Positions 33,155 through 46,037 of a stretch of DNA of 64,000 bases are shown one piece after another. Origin of the DNA: Unio delphinus (taxonomy: Eukaryota; Mollusca; Bivalvia; Unionida; Unionidae). The stretch spans positions 21,916,001 to 21,980,000 of the forward strand of contig JAQISU010000155.1 of assembly GCA_029339505.1 (NCBI GenBank), written 5' to 3'. A program made the position numbers and the translations under genes. Position 1 is the first letter of the stretch; each line of letters starts with the position of its first letter. The notes below the pieces were generated by a model. The model had not been told where the DNA came from, did not search any database, and saw only the letters and a program-made list of their open reading frames with translations.

Positions 33155-34263
33155 GATGTTATCATAAATTTTTATACTGAAACTGATGCACTTGCTTAAA
33201 ATAGATATGCTATAAATTTTACTATTAATTGTCCATGACCTGCATGTTAACAACTACCTATGAGTTTTTAAAAAAATAGGGTATTTATTCAGCTATAATT
33301 CTATATATTATACATGTCTTCATAAACTTTCCCCAAGAGTCAACCATGGATGCTTATACATGTAATAAAAGTCATGCTGCCTCAAAGATCTAAGTGACCT
33401 ACTATATATATCTGAACCAAGCACACTGACATAAGCAGTTTAATATACTGTGGCCAACAGTTTCCAAGAACATGACTAAAATGCAAAACTTCAAGAAAGT
33501 CAATGAAGCATGATATCAAGGTAAAACCGGATCATTTTGGGTGATTCGATATTTTAAATAACAAATTGGACCCACAAACTATAACTTCATGACTTCCTAA
33601 CCTGAGGATAACAAAAAAGTAAGTTATAAAAGAAGCAATGCTCTCAGTTTTGAAATAGCTAATTTTGTTAAATTTGTATCGTACACATTCATGTACTAAG
33701 TATGGGCAATAACCATTATAATGCATTAACATTAACATGACTCTTTGGGCCACTTCACATTAAAAGGTAATCATATTACTTAATTGTAAGCATACATGTT
33801 ATTTTAATGGTGGTTCAACAAAAATAGTTCTGAAGGCTATCTACAACAAATTGTAAAGTTGAAATATACTAATTTTAAAAACTGAAAGATTTCAATATCA
33901 TTGGACAAAAAAAACCAGAAATTGTATTTCCATACTCTATCCACATTTTACAGAAACCAGTTGAAACCAATCTGCTAGGAACTGGAACTGTTCCAGCAGT
34001 GTAATGATGCATGGCTGAAAAATCAAATTAAAATGGCCAATGTGTTTACAACAAGATGTTAGTTGATTATCTTATTGTTGTAATCTGGAGATTTTCAGGC
34101 CTGTGGTGGGATGCTATTTGAGGCATTATAAGTAATACAAGAATCAAATGTTGATATACAGCTCTTCTTTTACATTTAAATGACAATCATATTAATTACT
34201 GTTGTAATATTGGTATCAGAATCCAATTTGTGTTCAAAATTTGCTGTTTAATTATAGAATAAA

Positions 34264-34319
<56 letters not shown>

Positions 34320-37300
34320 ATGCATGTTTTGTTTTTAATGCCCTTAAAACATGTAAAACTGATCTCAATATCAAATATAGAGGTTAATTGTCAAGCTGAT
34401 CTACCTAACAAAACGTGCAAATCTAATGGTGTGATGCCCTGGTTACATTACATATACGTTTATACATACTAAGTTACGAACATCAAGTTGATCCTCAAGC
34501 TCAATGTACTATCATTGAAAAATGTCAAAATTGTGAAGATGCCGAGAAAGAGCACTCATGGAAGAATGATCTAGTGAAGTGAGTGTGAAAACCCAGAAAT
34601 TCTGGCAAAATGAATATGAATGCCTGAAATTTAGTCTCAAAATATACATGATGTTGTGTACTTTCTCAACTCAGTATTTGGGTCACTGAAATTTAAGCAG
34701 ACTCAGTAAATATGTTATATTGTGGACCAGATGAACAAAATCCAACTTTAAGCCCTGTCTGAGGTACAGCCATATCCTGAAGATTGCTATATGAATGTGT
34801 TGTTCTACCATAACTTTGAAATTTCTTTAAAAAATTTGGAAATAAAGTCTTTTGTTGGCATCCTTAACAGACCATGGATGAATAAGCCAATGAACAATTA
34901 ATATTTCAAGACAAACAGAGACTAGAAATGTTCCCCAGATATGCCTTAACTGCAGATAAAATGTGTAAATTTTGAAAGTTTAAAATTACACAATAGTTAA
35001 ATCAGATCAAGTAAATATGCCTACAAAATTTTAAATCAAGTGGGTTTTTTGTAATTGTCATTCAAAGTTTTATATACAGCAATATCCAGTTAAAAATGTA
35101 TTTAAAATCTTGAAAAAATGTGTTCAATTGAATGAAAATCTAATTAGATTATCTATACTCTAATTAGATTACTTATATAAGTATACAAATATGTCAACTA
35201 CCGTATTTTCCGGCCTATAAGTTGTTTCGGAATACAAGTCGAATTCACCAATTTTGTAATTTTTCCATCCTTCATCCATATATAAGTCAATTTGGAGTAT
35301 AAGACAAGGCTAGGTCAATATCTTGGTTTTGTATTTTACACTAGTAATGGCATCGTATGATATTCCATATTACCGGCAATCGTAAAATTGAATTACCAAT
35401 GCTAACACGCTTGTGATTTTACTTCTGAACAAAGCACTGCTATATTCTGTTATCAATTGACACAACTGAATAAACAGTCCATGCTTGTTTTATTATAATT
35501 GAAAGCACATTGATGTTGTAGTTCATTTTATTACCTGTAGTTACAAACGTAACTTATACAAACTTGTCATTTTATATCATAAGTTTGAAGTCATGGACTC
35601 TGTTAAATCGATTCGTATATATACATATACTATTTTTAATTGTTTGTTCTGTTTCGACTTGGATATAATTAACATTTTATTACTAATCTATTCAACGATA
35701 TACCCCACTATTATCTTTAATGGCAAGTTCAAATACAAAGTAATGGGTATAATCTCTTGTCCTTATAACAAATTTTGTATGGACAATGACTTCAATAGAA
35801 TATTGACAGATTTTCATTTCCCTAAAAAGAGCCTCATTTCCCTACAGGCAGCCTCGCTGATTTGACCTATTCTGTAGATTCTTGCCCTCAATCTGATTTC
35901 AGTTATAGCCAAAGTGCTAAGCATGTTTAATTACCGTGTAAATAACACTGTATAGCCATGTGGCTGTTGCGACAATGTACATCATAATTAAAACAAGAAT
36001 GAATTGTTGATTTAGAGGTGTTTATTGATAATGGAATATAGAAGGCTTGTAATACATGAGGATTATCACAATCATCAGGTAACTCAAAATACACTCTTTT
36101 TCTCTTTGCAAAAGCTACAAATAAAAACTGCCCTGAATAAAAGAACGGTCTTGTACATGGATAATTTTTTAATCACTCACTCTCTATCTCTCTTGTGTGC
36201 ACACACGCACATGCGCGCACTGACTTCATGTCTGATTTTAGTTTAGTAATTTAAACCAAATTTGTTTTAATTATGATATGCATTGCAACAACTTCCAACT
36301 TAAAAGTCGCTGTGTAAGACTTATGTGATTTGACGGGAGGCATTGTGAGGTAAGTTGTATGATTTGTATGGTGATATTTGTATGAATGATTATAACTGAA
36401 AAGATTGATCAAAATATACTGAACTCATTAAAATGTGCCCATACTATAGCAATGAAAACAATACCCATGGCTAAATTCATTATTTACATCCAGAGAAGGG
36501 AGTGGGCATCATTTCCTGTGGTTCTTAATCCCCTTGATATTAAAAACAGGTAGCATAATTGATGCAGATTTAATGATAAAGAACAATGGGGTACCGGCAA
36601 TATGGTAACTATTATCAGTACCCGAAGCCAATACTGAGGTTTAAACAATTGCAGCAACTGGCTTTGACTGTTGTTGGAAACCAAAGACCAATTTATCAAC
36701 TACCGGTATAATCAAAAAGAGAGACACCGAAACGTCAGCTGGTTAAGGATGAATAAAGGTGAAACGTTGACATTACAATTTGCTTTAAACTGAATTGTTT
36801 AACTAAAAATTGATCACCGATGATCTATAAGTACTGGTAGTCCATCTACCATATATATCTGATTTTAGTTTAGTTTAAACCATATTTATTTGAGAAACTT
36901 TGTCAAATGCAATTAGAAACATATGATTTGGGGGATTCAGTAGAAAGCATGATCTACACTATTTTATAAATAATCATAGAACGCTCGAGTTAATATAGAT
37001 TTCATCCCTTTGTAGAATCAATAATAATAGATCAATCAAAAAGTTAAGCCTGTAATCGCTTGTGTGTGTCCAACACTATACTGAAAAATCAAATATTAAT
37101 GGATCAGTTGCTAAAATGTGATCAGGACGAATGAGGTATGGTTAAATAGGATGAGTCAAATAAAACAAACTTATTTCATATCTTTTTTTAGGAACAAACA
37201 ATATACTTTGAAGTAGTACAGTACACTACAGCGTATAGACTGTAAGTGTGCTATGTGGCCAGGTGAAATTTTTACTGGTAATTGTTTTCTTTTATTTTAT

Positions 37301-37746
37301 GTTTGAGAAATAAGAAAATACATGTAGAATGCAAAATAAATAATGACATAACTTATAAATATAAATGCAGTCATATTAGTTGATGACAATTTATTGACAT
37401 AGTAATTTAACAAGAATTTGTACTTCTATGTGACCCGTTTTCAATAATGCCAAATTAATTTAGATCAATTTTAATAGCGTACCGGGTACCGTAATCAATA
37501 TACAAGTCAATGCAATTTCAATGACACAATCCATATATAAGTCGAGTCAGAGTATAAGACGAAGACATGACTTTCAAGTAAAAAAGTATCGACTTAAAGG
37601 CTGGAAAATACGGTAGATTTTACTTATGTCAATCAGTTTTTGCTAGTCATACCAACAAATTACTCTGGATGGATGGATCAATGTATGACAAGGATGAAAT
37701 CAAGATGCCATTCTTAGAATCAGTTAGAGGCAAGAAAATATCTCAC
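33071..37746 (-). other. RNF213-like intron with TIR element
   Basis: No coding sequence recognised. It contains an (ATT)n run (33107-33153), a (TA)n run (34267-34314) and the 2.4 kb inverted-repeat element at 35201-37613. Confidence 0.6.
35201..37613. mobile_element. 2.4 kb DNA transposon-like element with CCGTATTTTCC termini
   Basis: The left end CCGTATTTTCCGGCCTATAA and the right end, read on the opposite strand, CCGTATTTTCCAGCCTTTAA, form imperfect inverted repeats. They continue for more than 100 bp with recurring (T)ATAAGTC and AGTATAAGAC motifs on both arms. The element is flanked by TA on both sides (35199-35200 and 37614-37615), consistent with a TA target duplication of the Tc1/mariner/pogo type. 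No transposase can be read inside (the 90-aa frame at 35593-35865 has no DDE features), so it would be non-autonomous. Confidence 0.6.
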
Positions 37747-37946
37747 TTTTTCTCCTTTGCATCCACATAATCCTCATCATCTGGGTTCTGAGGAAGAGAG
37801 ATGACTAAGATAATACATTCAAACATCAAATCCAGAAGAAGTTCCAGTCTCTCCAAAGACAGTGGCTGAAGGAATGTCATCACTTGTTCCACAAGTTCAG
37901 CGCTCAGTTGTTGGTGGAACTGCTCTGGTAATCCATCAAATATCAC
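37747..37946 (-). CDS. RNF213: RNF213-like E3 ligase, penultimate exon
   Basis: 200 bp, acceptor GTCTCTTTCAG|GTG, donor GAAAAA|GTGAGA, ending in phase 2. It encodes VIFDGLPEQFHQQLSAELVE, MTFLQPLSLERLELLLDLM and FECIILVISLPQNPDDEDY. The pattern of a helix (FL-x-x-x-x-LE-x-x-LL-x-x-LH/M-x-x-I) followed by LK/SLPQNP is that of the RNF213 C-terminal domain. If the donor were not used, TGA would follow within one codon; the next exon's matching phase and homology favour splicing. Confidence 0.8.
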
Positions 37947-40900
37947 CTGAAAGAGACAATTCATAAGTACATGTACACTGTATAAAGAAAGCTTTGGTCT
38001 GTTGTCTATTACCACTCTTATCTTGCTTATTCACTGCCCAAACCCTGTTCACAGGACCTGACAACCCCATCCCATAACTGCCCTCCTGTCCCTGGTTCTG
38101 ATAGCTCCATGCCATATTCATTCTGCAGGGGTTGGAACAGCTTATCTTCTGCGTCAAAACACAATCTGTTACAACACTTATCTTTATTATTCACTGCCCA
38201 ATTCCCTGTCCCCATGGTCTGACAGTCCACTCTATATCTCTATTTAATTTAGTATAATAACTGACTGTTCAGATTAAAACTGTATTTTGGTTCTAAATAG
38301 TTGGGTTTCAATTATGCATTTAAAGGTTTAATAAAACAAGAAAGGATTTGTTTTTGAAAGTGAAACTTGTCTCCCCATTCCCCCATCATTGCATAGTATT
38401 TCATAAAATGAATAAATAAATCCAATCTGCTTAATAAAATGATATCTGACATAGATTACAGAGGATAATTGCTTGTATAGAGCGACAAACGGAAATATTT
38501 CATTCAGTGAGTGAAATACTCAAGTTTTTCACATATGAGATGCAATACATCAATAATTCACTCAGAACAAGCAAATCTTTTTTATTTTATACACAAACAT
38601 ACTGACTAGATAAAGTGTATGATAGATTGAAGTAGCAGATTTTTTTACATTTCTTTACAGTATCCTGCGTAATATCAGCTGTTTATGTTATTCTGTTTTT
38701 TTTTGTATATGCACACATAAAATAGCAGCAGTAATGCAATTTCTAATTGAAGGTAAAAAAGCACATAAACAAAACAAAAACAGAAACAAAATATAACATT
38801 GTAGATGGGATCCATAACTGTCAACTGTGTTATGTATGTTACTGTGGTATAACAAGAAACTACCGATTGTGTTATGTACCTTACTGTGGTATAGCTAGAA
38901 ACTACTGATAGTGTTATGTACCTTACTGTGCTATAGCTAGAAACTACTGATTGTGTTATGTACCTTACTGTGGTATAACAAGAAACTACTGATTTTGTTA
39001 TGTACCTTACTGTGGTATAACAAGAAACAACTACTGATAGTGTTATGTACCTTACTGTGCTATAAAGAGAAACTACTGATTGTGTTATGTATCTTACTGT
39101 GGTATAACAAGAAACTACTGATAGTGTTATGTACCTTACTATGGTATAACAAGAAACTACTGATAGTGTTATGTACCTTACTGTGGTATAACAAGAAACT
39201 ACTGATAGTGTTATGTATCTTACTGTGCTATAGCTAGAAACTACTGATTGTGTTATGTACCTTACTGTGGTATAACAAGAAACTACTAATTGTGTCATGT
39301 ACCTTACTGTGGTATAACAAGAAACTACTGATAGTGTTATGTACCTTACTGTGCTATAAAGAGAAACTACTGATAGTGTTATGTATCTTACTGTGCTATA
39401 GCTAGAAACTACTGATTGTGTTATGTATCTTACTGTGGTATAATTGGAAACTACTGATTGTGTTATGTATCTTACTGTGGTATAGCTAGAAACTACTGAT
39501 TGTGTTATGTACCTTACTGTGGTATAACAAGAAACTACTGATTGTGTCATGTACCTTACTGTGGTATAACAAGAAACTACTGATTGTGTTATGTACCTTA
39601 CTGTGGTATAGCTAGAAACTACTGATTGTGTTATGTACCTTACTGTGGTATAACAAGAAACTACTGATTGTGTCATGTACCTTACTGTGGTATAACAAGA
39701 AACTACTGATTGTGTTATGTACCTTATAGCTAGAAACTACTGATTGTGTTATGTACCTTACTGTGGTATAGCTAGAAACTACTGATTGTGTTATGTACCT
39801 TACTGTGCTATAGCTAGAAACTACTGATTGTGTTATGTACCTTACTGTGCTATAGCTAGAAACTACTGATTGTGTTATGTATCTTACTGTGGTATAACAA
39901 GAAACTACTGATAGTGTTATGTACCTTACTGTGGTATAACAAGAAACTACTGATTGTGTTATGTACCTTACTGTGTAATAAAGAGAAACTACTGATTGTG
40001 TTATGTACCTTACTGTGCTATAGCTAGAAACTACTGATTGTGTTATGTACCTTACTGTGATATAACAAGAAACTACTGATAGTGTTATGTACCTTACTGT
40101 GCTATAGCTAGAAACTACTGATAGTGTTATGTATCTTACTGTGCTATAGCTAGAAACTACTGATTGTGTTATATATCTTACTGTGGTATAACAAGAAACT
40201 ACTGATTGTGTTATGTACCTTACTGTGCTATAGCTAGAAACTACTGATAGTGTTATGTATCTTACTGTGGTATAGCTAGAAACTACTGATTGTGTTATGT
40301 ATCTTACTGTGGTATAATAAGAAACTACTGATAGTGTTATGTACCTTACTGTGGTATAACAAGAAACTACTGATAATGTTATGTATCTTACTGTGGTATA
40401 GCTAGAAACTACTGATTGTGTTATGTATCTTACTGTGGTATAACAAGAAACTACTGATAGTGTTATGTACCTTACTGTGCTATAGCTAGAAACTACTGAT
40501 TGTGTTATGTACCTTACTGTGGTATAGCTAGAAACTACTGATTATGTTATGTACCTTACTGTGGTATAACAAGAAACTACTGATTTTGTTATGTACCTTA
40601 CTGTGGTATAGCTAGAAACTACTGATTGTGTTATGTACCTTACTGTGCTATAGCTAGAAACTACTGATTGTGTTATATATCTTACTGTGGTATAACAAGA
40701 AACTACTGATTGTGTTATGTATCTTACTATGCTATAGCTAGAAACTACTGATCATGTTATGTACCTTACTGTGGTATAGCTAGAAACTACTGATTGTGTT
40801 ATGTACCTTACTGTGGTATAGCTAGAAACTACTGATTGTGTTATGTACCTTACTGTGCTATAGCTAGAAACTACTGATTGTGTTATGTATCTTACTGTGG

Positions 40901-42261
40901 TATAACAAGAAACTACTGATTGTGTTATGTATCTTACTGTGCTATAGCTAGAAACTACTGATTGTGTTATGTACCTTACTGTGGTATAACAAGAAACTAC
41001 TGATAGTGTTATGTACCTTACTGTGCTATAGCTAGAAACTACTGATTATGTTATGTACCTTACTGTGCTATAGCTAGAAACTACTGATTATGTTATGTAC
41101 CTTACTGTGGTATAACAAGAAACTACTGATAGTGTTATGAACCTTACTGTGCTATAGCTAGAAACTACTGATAATGTTATGTACCTTACTGTGGTATAAC
41201 AAGAAACTACTGATTGTGTTATGTACCTTACTGTGGTATAGCTAGAAACTATTGATTGTGTTATGTACCTTACTGTGCTATAGCTAGAAACTACTGATTA
41301 TGTTATGTACCTTACTGTGGTATAACAAGAAACTACTGATTGTGTTATGTACCTTACTGTGGTATAGCTAGAAACTACTGATTATGTTATGTACCTTACT
41401 GTGCTATAGCTAGAAACTACTGATTATGTTATGTACCTTACTGTGGTATAACAAGAAACTACTGATTGTGTTATGTACCTTACTGTGCTATAGCTAGAAA
41501 CTACTGATTATGTTATGTACAGAACTGCCATATATTAAAAATGAACAAGAATACAATGAACAGGCATTGTTGGGTTGTGAATAAATAAAATGCCAGTCAG
41601 ATAATGGTAGTGATAATTTTAATAACTGCGATTAATATAGACCCATGTTCAAAGAAAGTTAATCAATGCTGAGTAAGATCATTATTTATGATTTAAAAGC
41701 TATAGGTTTAAGAAAGTTAAGTTAATAAGTTTCTTTGCTGATATTTTGAACAGTGTCAGGTTGTAGACAAAAAAAAAAACACCAAAAGCCCCAATATGAC
41801 CATGTTATAGGTGCAACATGTAGATGAGAGAATTACAATATGAATTAAGCAGTATATCTTTGGGATATGATGTACAAACTTTGCCATTAATGAGACAATA
41901 TAGGTACAAATGCCAGTATTTGTATTTAACTAAATGTTACGATTTTTTTGACAAGAGGGCTATAAAATAAATACAACCAGTAATTTTGTCTCATAGAAAT
42001 AAATATATGACAATGAACTCCATCCATGATGTTTCTTGTTATGAGAATATGATTGGAACAGTTTACTCAAAATTCCTTTGAGGCAGTCATCATATATAGA
42101 GAACAAATATGTAATTAACTTGCTTAATGTTCAAGTAATATCCCATTATCTTGTAAAAAAAAACATCCAGGCCAAAAAGAAAGAAAAAAAAAAGAAAGAA
42201 AGGAAAAAAAACCAAGAAAGAAAAGAAAAGGGTCTTAAATGTCTGTTTGACAAAATTTTAC
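37947..42261 (-). other. RNF213-like intron with 42-bp satellite
   Basis: Mostly occupied by the satellite at 38826-41520. The remainder is AT-rich without recognisable exons. CCC-rich inverted fragments at 38020-38225 contain two similar blocks (TTATTCACTGCCCA and tGTCTGACAGTCC/ACCTGACAACCCC) about 130 bp apart. Confidence 0.6.
38826..41520. repeat. 42-bp satellite array, about 64 copies
   Basis: Unit TGTGTTATGTACCTTACTGT followed by GGTATAGCTAGAAACTACTGAT. Variants differ at a few fixed points: GGTATAACAAG, GCTATAGCTAG, GCTATAAAGAG, and GATAGTG, GATTATG, GATTGTG. A few units have indels (truncated at 39714-39740, plus 3 bp at 39027). The unit is 14 codons long, which keeps the minus strand open for 333 codons (38675-39676), an artefact. 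Confidence 0.97.
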
Positions 42262-42351
42262 CTGATTATGGAAAGCAAGCTGTTTAGTCTTTTCCAACGA
42301 TAAAAGTAGCCAGAGTGACTTTGCATGTTGATACTGACATATCTGTTTGGC
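42262..42351 (-). CDS. RNF213: RNF213-like E3 ligase, exon n-2
   Basis: 90 bp, phase 0/0, acceptor TTTTTCCACAG|GCC and donor AATCAG|GTAAAA. Encodes AKQICQYQHAKSLWLLLSLE, KTKQLAFHN. It matches the RNF213 segment with C-Q-x-x-H-x-x-x-LW-x-x-LS followed by a K-rich helix. Confidence 0.85.
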
Positions 42352-43045
42352 CTGTGGAAAAACAATAAAATCCAATATATTACAAAGATGATAATGTAAA
42401 TGTGCAAAGATGAGAATTATAGTAATAATGCTTTATCCAGTAATTGTTAGCGCAAACAAAAGTCATGCAAATAGGTATTGAGAACACTCACCATGCCTGT
42501 GTTTGCATCAATGAGGATAGTTGTAGTAATTGGTCATGAAATCCAAAGAAAAAGTGAAGTTTAAGTCATGTGAAATTTAAATAATGAATGATTTAGTCAC
42601 AAGTACATAAAATAACTGTCAAAATTAATCAAGTTTACTATATTCTATGGAATACAGAAAAAAGTTTCAACATTTATTGCAGGGCTAAAACCATATGACA
42701 TATAAAGTAAAGGGCTTATATGAACTTCCAAGCTAAATTTGACTAAAATAACCTACTTGTTCTGAAGAGCTTCTATATTTCTCATATGTATTCAAATTTG
42801 GTTGGATATTTGCTTGTTCTGGGAATTTCTTAGAATTTTCCAAAAACATCTGGATTGTCAGCAAGCTCTTTCTAACACCTGGTTAAATTGATATGGACGT
42901 TATTCATTTTAAGATGTCAAATACAGCAATTAATCGTGAAAGGACAATTCACTTTTACTGATTCCTCCCACATTAATAACTGCATATTTATGTTGAAAAT
43001 GTGTATTACAATCATTATGATACAGTGAAAGTTAAAGAAATTCAC

Positions 43046-43237
43046 CTTGGGGCTATACAGGGACTGTTCCATTTTGAGTGTCTCCACCATGAACTTGTCA
43101 AGGTTGTTGCCTGGGTTGCCACCAATTGATTTCAGGAAGCTGATGGCAATGTCAAGGTTATCCAATGCCTGACAGAGGTCGGGTAAACTGCGGAACTCCT
43201 CGCTTATTTTGTGTTTGATTCCACAACTTAATGATTC
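43046..43237 (-). CDS. RNF213: RNF213-like E3 ligase, exon n-3
   Basis: 192 bp, phase 0/0, acceptor TTTTAACCCACAG|GAA and donor CCCAAG|GTGAAT. Encodes SCGIKHKISEEFRSLPDLCQ, LDNLDIAISFLKSIGGNPG, MVETLKMEQSLYSP. The run of (S)-x-x-D-x-C-x-x-L-x-x-(L/V)-x-x-x-(I/L)-x-FL-x-x-x-GG-x-P followed by L-K/QM is a conserved stretch of the RNF213 C-terminal region. Confidence 0.88.
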
Positions 43238-43439
43238 CTGTGGGTTAAAATATTGAAATAGTCTTTACCTTTAGGAAATATGAAGAATATGTACAAACAC
43301 GACTTATTACCACTTATCTCTCTGTATATCATTGGATTCCAAGGTACACAGTCTTAATACTGAACAAAAAGTAATAAAAAAAAACCTGTAAATCTTTAAG
43401 AAAGAAATGTCTTGAGGAACACTAGATTATGGAAAACAT

Positions 43440-43700
43440 ACCAGGTTATGTAGTACGTACCTATTGCCTCAATCTCCATACCTTGATCATTCCACAGCTT
43501 GCCATGGTAAATACGAGGTGATTTTATATTTACCCATTGTCTCTCCATACCTTGATCATTCCATAGCTTGCCATGGCAAATACCAGATTATGTAGTACTT
43601 ACCCATTGGCTCTCCATACCTTGATCATACCACAGCTTGCCATGGCAAATACCAGATTATGTAGTACTTACCCATTGCCTCTCCATACCTTGATCCATGG
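43440..43700 (-). repeat. ~69-bp intronic minisatellite, four copies
   Basis: CTCTCCATACCTTGATCATT, then CCACAGCTTGCCATGGCAAA, then TACCAGATTATGTAGTACTT, repeated at 43491, 43550, 43619 and 43688 (spacings 59, 69, 69). It lies in the intron between exons n-3 and n-4. Confidence 0.85.
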
Positions 43701-44106
43701 GTTCTGTAATGTGTTATATATCTTATATACCACATGCTATGACTATATTTTAAGTTATGGTTGGATTGCAGTATTGTATGGTGGGAACTGAACTTGCATC
43801 CTTCTGGCCACAAGTTAAATACCTTAACCATTTAGGTTCCTGTTTGCATTTTTTTTTACATAAAAATTATCACATAACTGCAATATTTAAATATCTTGCA
43901 ACTTTGACTCTCCCACTCTACCTATGAAAAAAGTCAGCTTAGATACTACAGACAGACAGATGGAGGGTAGCACAATATTTTTAATGCTTGGGGTTAACAA
44001 CTGTTTGTGTTTGGTGATCAAATTTTTAAGTTCCCCTTTTACCATCTAAATATAAGAATAAATTATGATTTGGCTTTGAATGATTGTTAAAGAAGTTTCC
44101 TCTCAC

Positions 44107-44181
44107 CTGTGGAATACTCTCCTGCAGCTTTCTGAAAACTGTTGCATTAGTGTACTCAGCTCTATACACCATCAGTTCAAT
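44107..44181 (-). CDS. RNF213: RNF213-like E3 ligase, exon n-4
   Basis: 75 bp, phase 0/0, between CCTTTTAG and a CCACAG|GTGAGA donor. Encodes IELMVYRAEYTNATVFRKL and QESIPQ. It corresponds to the RNF213 stretch (P-x-LVYR-x-(D/E)-(W/Y)-x-x-x-x-(L/V)F-x-x-(I/L)) directly after the ERQI...GK block of the previous exon. Confidence 0.82.
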
Positions 44182-45227
44182 CTAAAAGGCATAAAAATGC
44201 ATACAAAGTGAATAAGATTAGCCTAAAATAAAAGGATGCATTGGCAGTCCAATCACAGTGCCATGTATATAAAAGTACAAAACTTGTTTCAATACCTAAC
44301 TGTGTCATAAACAAATTCATTAACTCAACTTTACTGCATTGTCCTTTTTATTTAAAATTACTAATACTGTTTCTTAAATTACAGTTGAGCAATATGGTTT
44401 TGACAGTATTGATAAAATTCATAGCGATTTTGATGAAATCAATATGTTTACTTTTTCTGAAACTCAAGGACTGTTCAATGTACCCCTCTAAGGCTGTACA
44501 TACCCTGTACTAGTATTCAGTAGACCTATCTATTATTAAGAAATCAAAGGACATACTATATGCATCATGATACGCAGTATATGAAATGATAAGTATTACA
44601 ATGTGTATTGGTGTGGAAACTTCAACAAAAAGCACACTGAAATTTGATGCAATACAATTATTGTATGTATATATTTTATATTTATCACTACTCCAATTAT
44701 AATTTTCTTTTGATAGGAAGAGAGGAGTACTATTCAGTTTATTCAGCATTATTCTGTGTTAAATACCCTTCAGATTTCATAATTCATTCAGAAATTAATG
44801 TACCACACATGAACTTATGGTTTTCATACAGGTATTACAGCATTTTCTTCTTGAAGAACAAAAACTAGTAAAGCAATGTCTGTTTTTCATTCATTACCCT
44901 ACATGTAAAAAGAAGAAAAATGCATCTATTATTTAATAGGAAACACATAACAATGGGATGGGACTTTATTCCTTCCTGTTTGTTTTGGGCACCAAATGAA
45001 ATAACTTCATATAATTTGGGACAGGAGTTCTTTTGCCATGAGTAAATAACAGAATACATGTACATGACTATATTTTATTTAGAAAAATGTATTTATCTTT
45101 TGTATCACCCACCTTTGTCCCTATTTACCTTTCTAGGTCCAGATTTTGTTAAGAAGAAACTAAATGCCACCATGATATTAAAATATCTGTATAAGAAACT
45201 GACTTACCAAACCAGAAAAACATTTAC
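44182..45227 (-). other. RNF213-like intron
   Basis: About 1 kb, AT-rich, nothing recognised. Confidence 0.5.
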
Positions 45228-45441
45228 CTCTATGTCTATGAAACATTTTCCAAACAGAAATCTGTCAATTATTTGTCTCTCCAGGTTGGCAAAGTTGTAC
45301 TCAATGGTTGTTCCCTTGCCCACCTCAAAGGAATAGTTACAGTTGGCCAGAACCAGGGGAAGAATATCCTGCTCTGGGTGGTAGCTGATCAGATGAGCTG
45401 GAGTTATGTCCCTTACTTTCACACTAGGAATCTCAGCAACT
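45228..45441 (-). CDS. RNF213: RNF213-like E3 ligase, exon n-5
   Basis: 214 bp, acceptor TTCCACATTTCAG|A, one base completing the codon begun in exon n-6, donor ATAGAG|GTAAAT in phase 0. Encodes VRDITPAHLISYHPEQDILP, LVLANCNYSFEVGKGTT, EYNFANLERQIIDRFLFGK. This is the most diagnostic exon. The series (H)-x-ISY-x-x-(E)-x-D-(I/L)-x-P-L-(I/V)-L-(A/S)-NC-x-Y, then G-x-x-T-x-x-E-(Y/F), then (R)QI-x-x-RFL-x-GK is a signature of RNF213, a giant AAA+ ATPase/RING E3 ligase. In vertebrates that protein acts in the cytosol on lipid droplets and on intracellular bacteria; its RING lies far N-terminal of this region. Confidence 0.92.
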
Positions 45442-45707
45442 CTGAAATGTGGAAAAGTAGAAAATATTTCAACATTTAAATTAATAAAATAATCTCATAC
45501 AAACCTAAATATATGTCAAGGCACTTTTTCATTCATTCATTTAATCAAATGTACAATCTAAAAAATATCAAGTTTCATAATATCCAGACTGTACACATTG
45601 CTCAATGTTTAAATTGAAACAGAAAGTCAGTCTAGCTGAATTTACTAATGGCTAAGCTGATGTTAATTTACTTGGCCCAAGATGACTCAAGATTATTCCT
45701 TGATCAT

Positions 45708-45710
<3 letters not shown>

Positions 45711-45739
<29 letters not shown>

Positions 45740-45793
45740 TGTATGTATGTATGTATGTATGTATGTATGTATGTATGTATGTATGTATGTATG
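45711..45793. repeat. (GTAT)n microsatellite
   Basis: About 80 bp of TATG/GTAT tetranucleotide. It forms the 3' tail of the adjacent minus-strand SINE; a second run lies at its other end. Confidence 0.95.
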
Positions 45794-46037
45794 GATGGAT
45801 GGATGTTGTAGGATTTAATGCCATTTTTCAGCACAAGATAGGCTATACATGGCGGCCAGTATTCATGGTGTTGGAAGAACAAGGGAAAAAACCCGGAATG
45901 AACCACTGACCCACGAGAAGCTACTGGCAAGCTTTCTCACAAATCCACATTGGCAGAATTTGAGACTCGAACCCATGCAGACAGAGGTGAGAATGGCAGT
46001 GATCCGTAACAGATAGCACTTTAGACCACTCGGCCGT
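45791..46037 (-). mobile_element. tRNA(Ser/Leu)-derived SINE
   Basis: Minus strand starts ACGGCCGAGTGGTCTAAAGT (A box GGCCGAGTGG), with B box GGTTCGAGTCT (45963-45973). Then a tRNA-unrelated body, ending GGCATTAAATCCTACAACAT and a (CATC)n/(ATAC)n tail. Such GGC(A/G)TTAAA tails are typical of LINE-mobilised invertebrate SINEs. Confidence 0.8.

Noticed and set aside
35593..35865. 90-aa frame inside the TIR element as a transposase
   Set aside because: No DDE/D spacing, no helix-turn-helix, and too short.
38675..39676. 333-aa open frame on the minus strand with YTTVRYITQSVV repeats
   Set aside because: Pure product of the 42-bp satellite, whose unit is a multiple of three; no start context, splice sites or homology.
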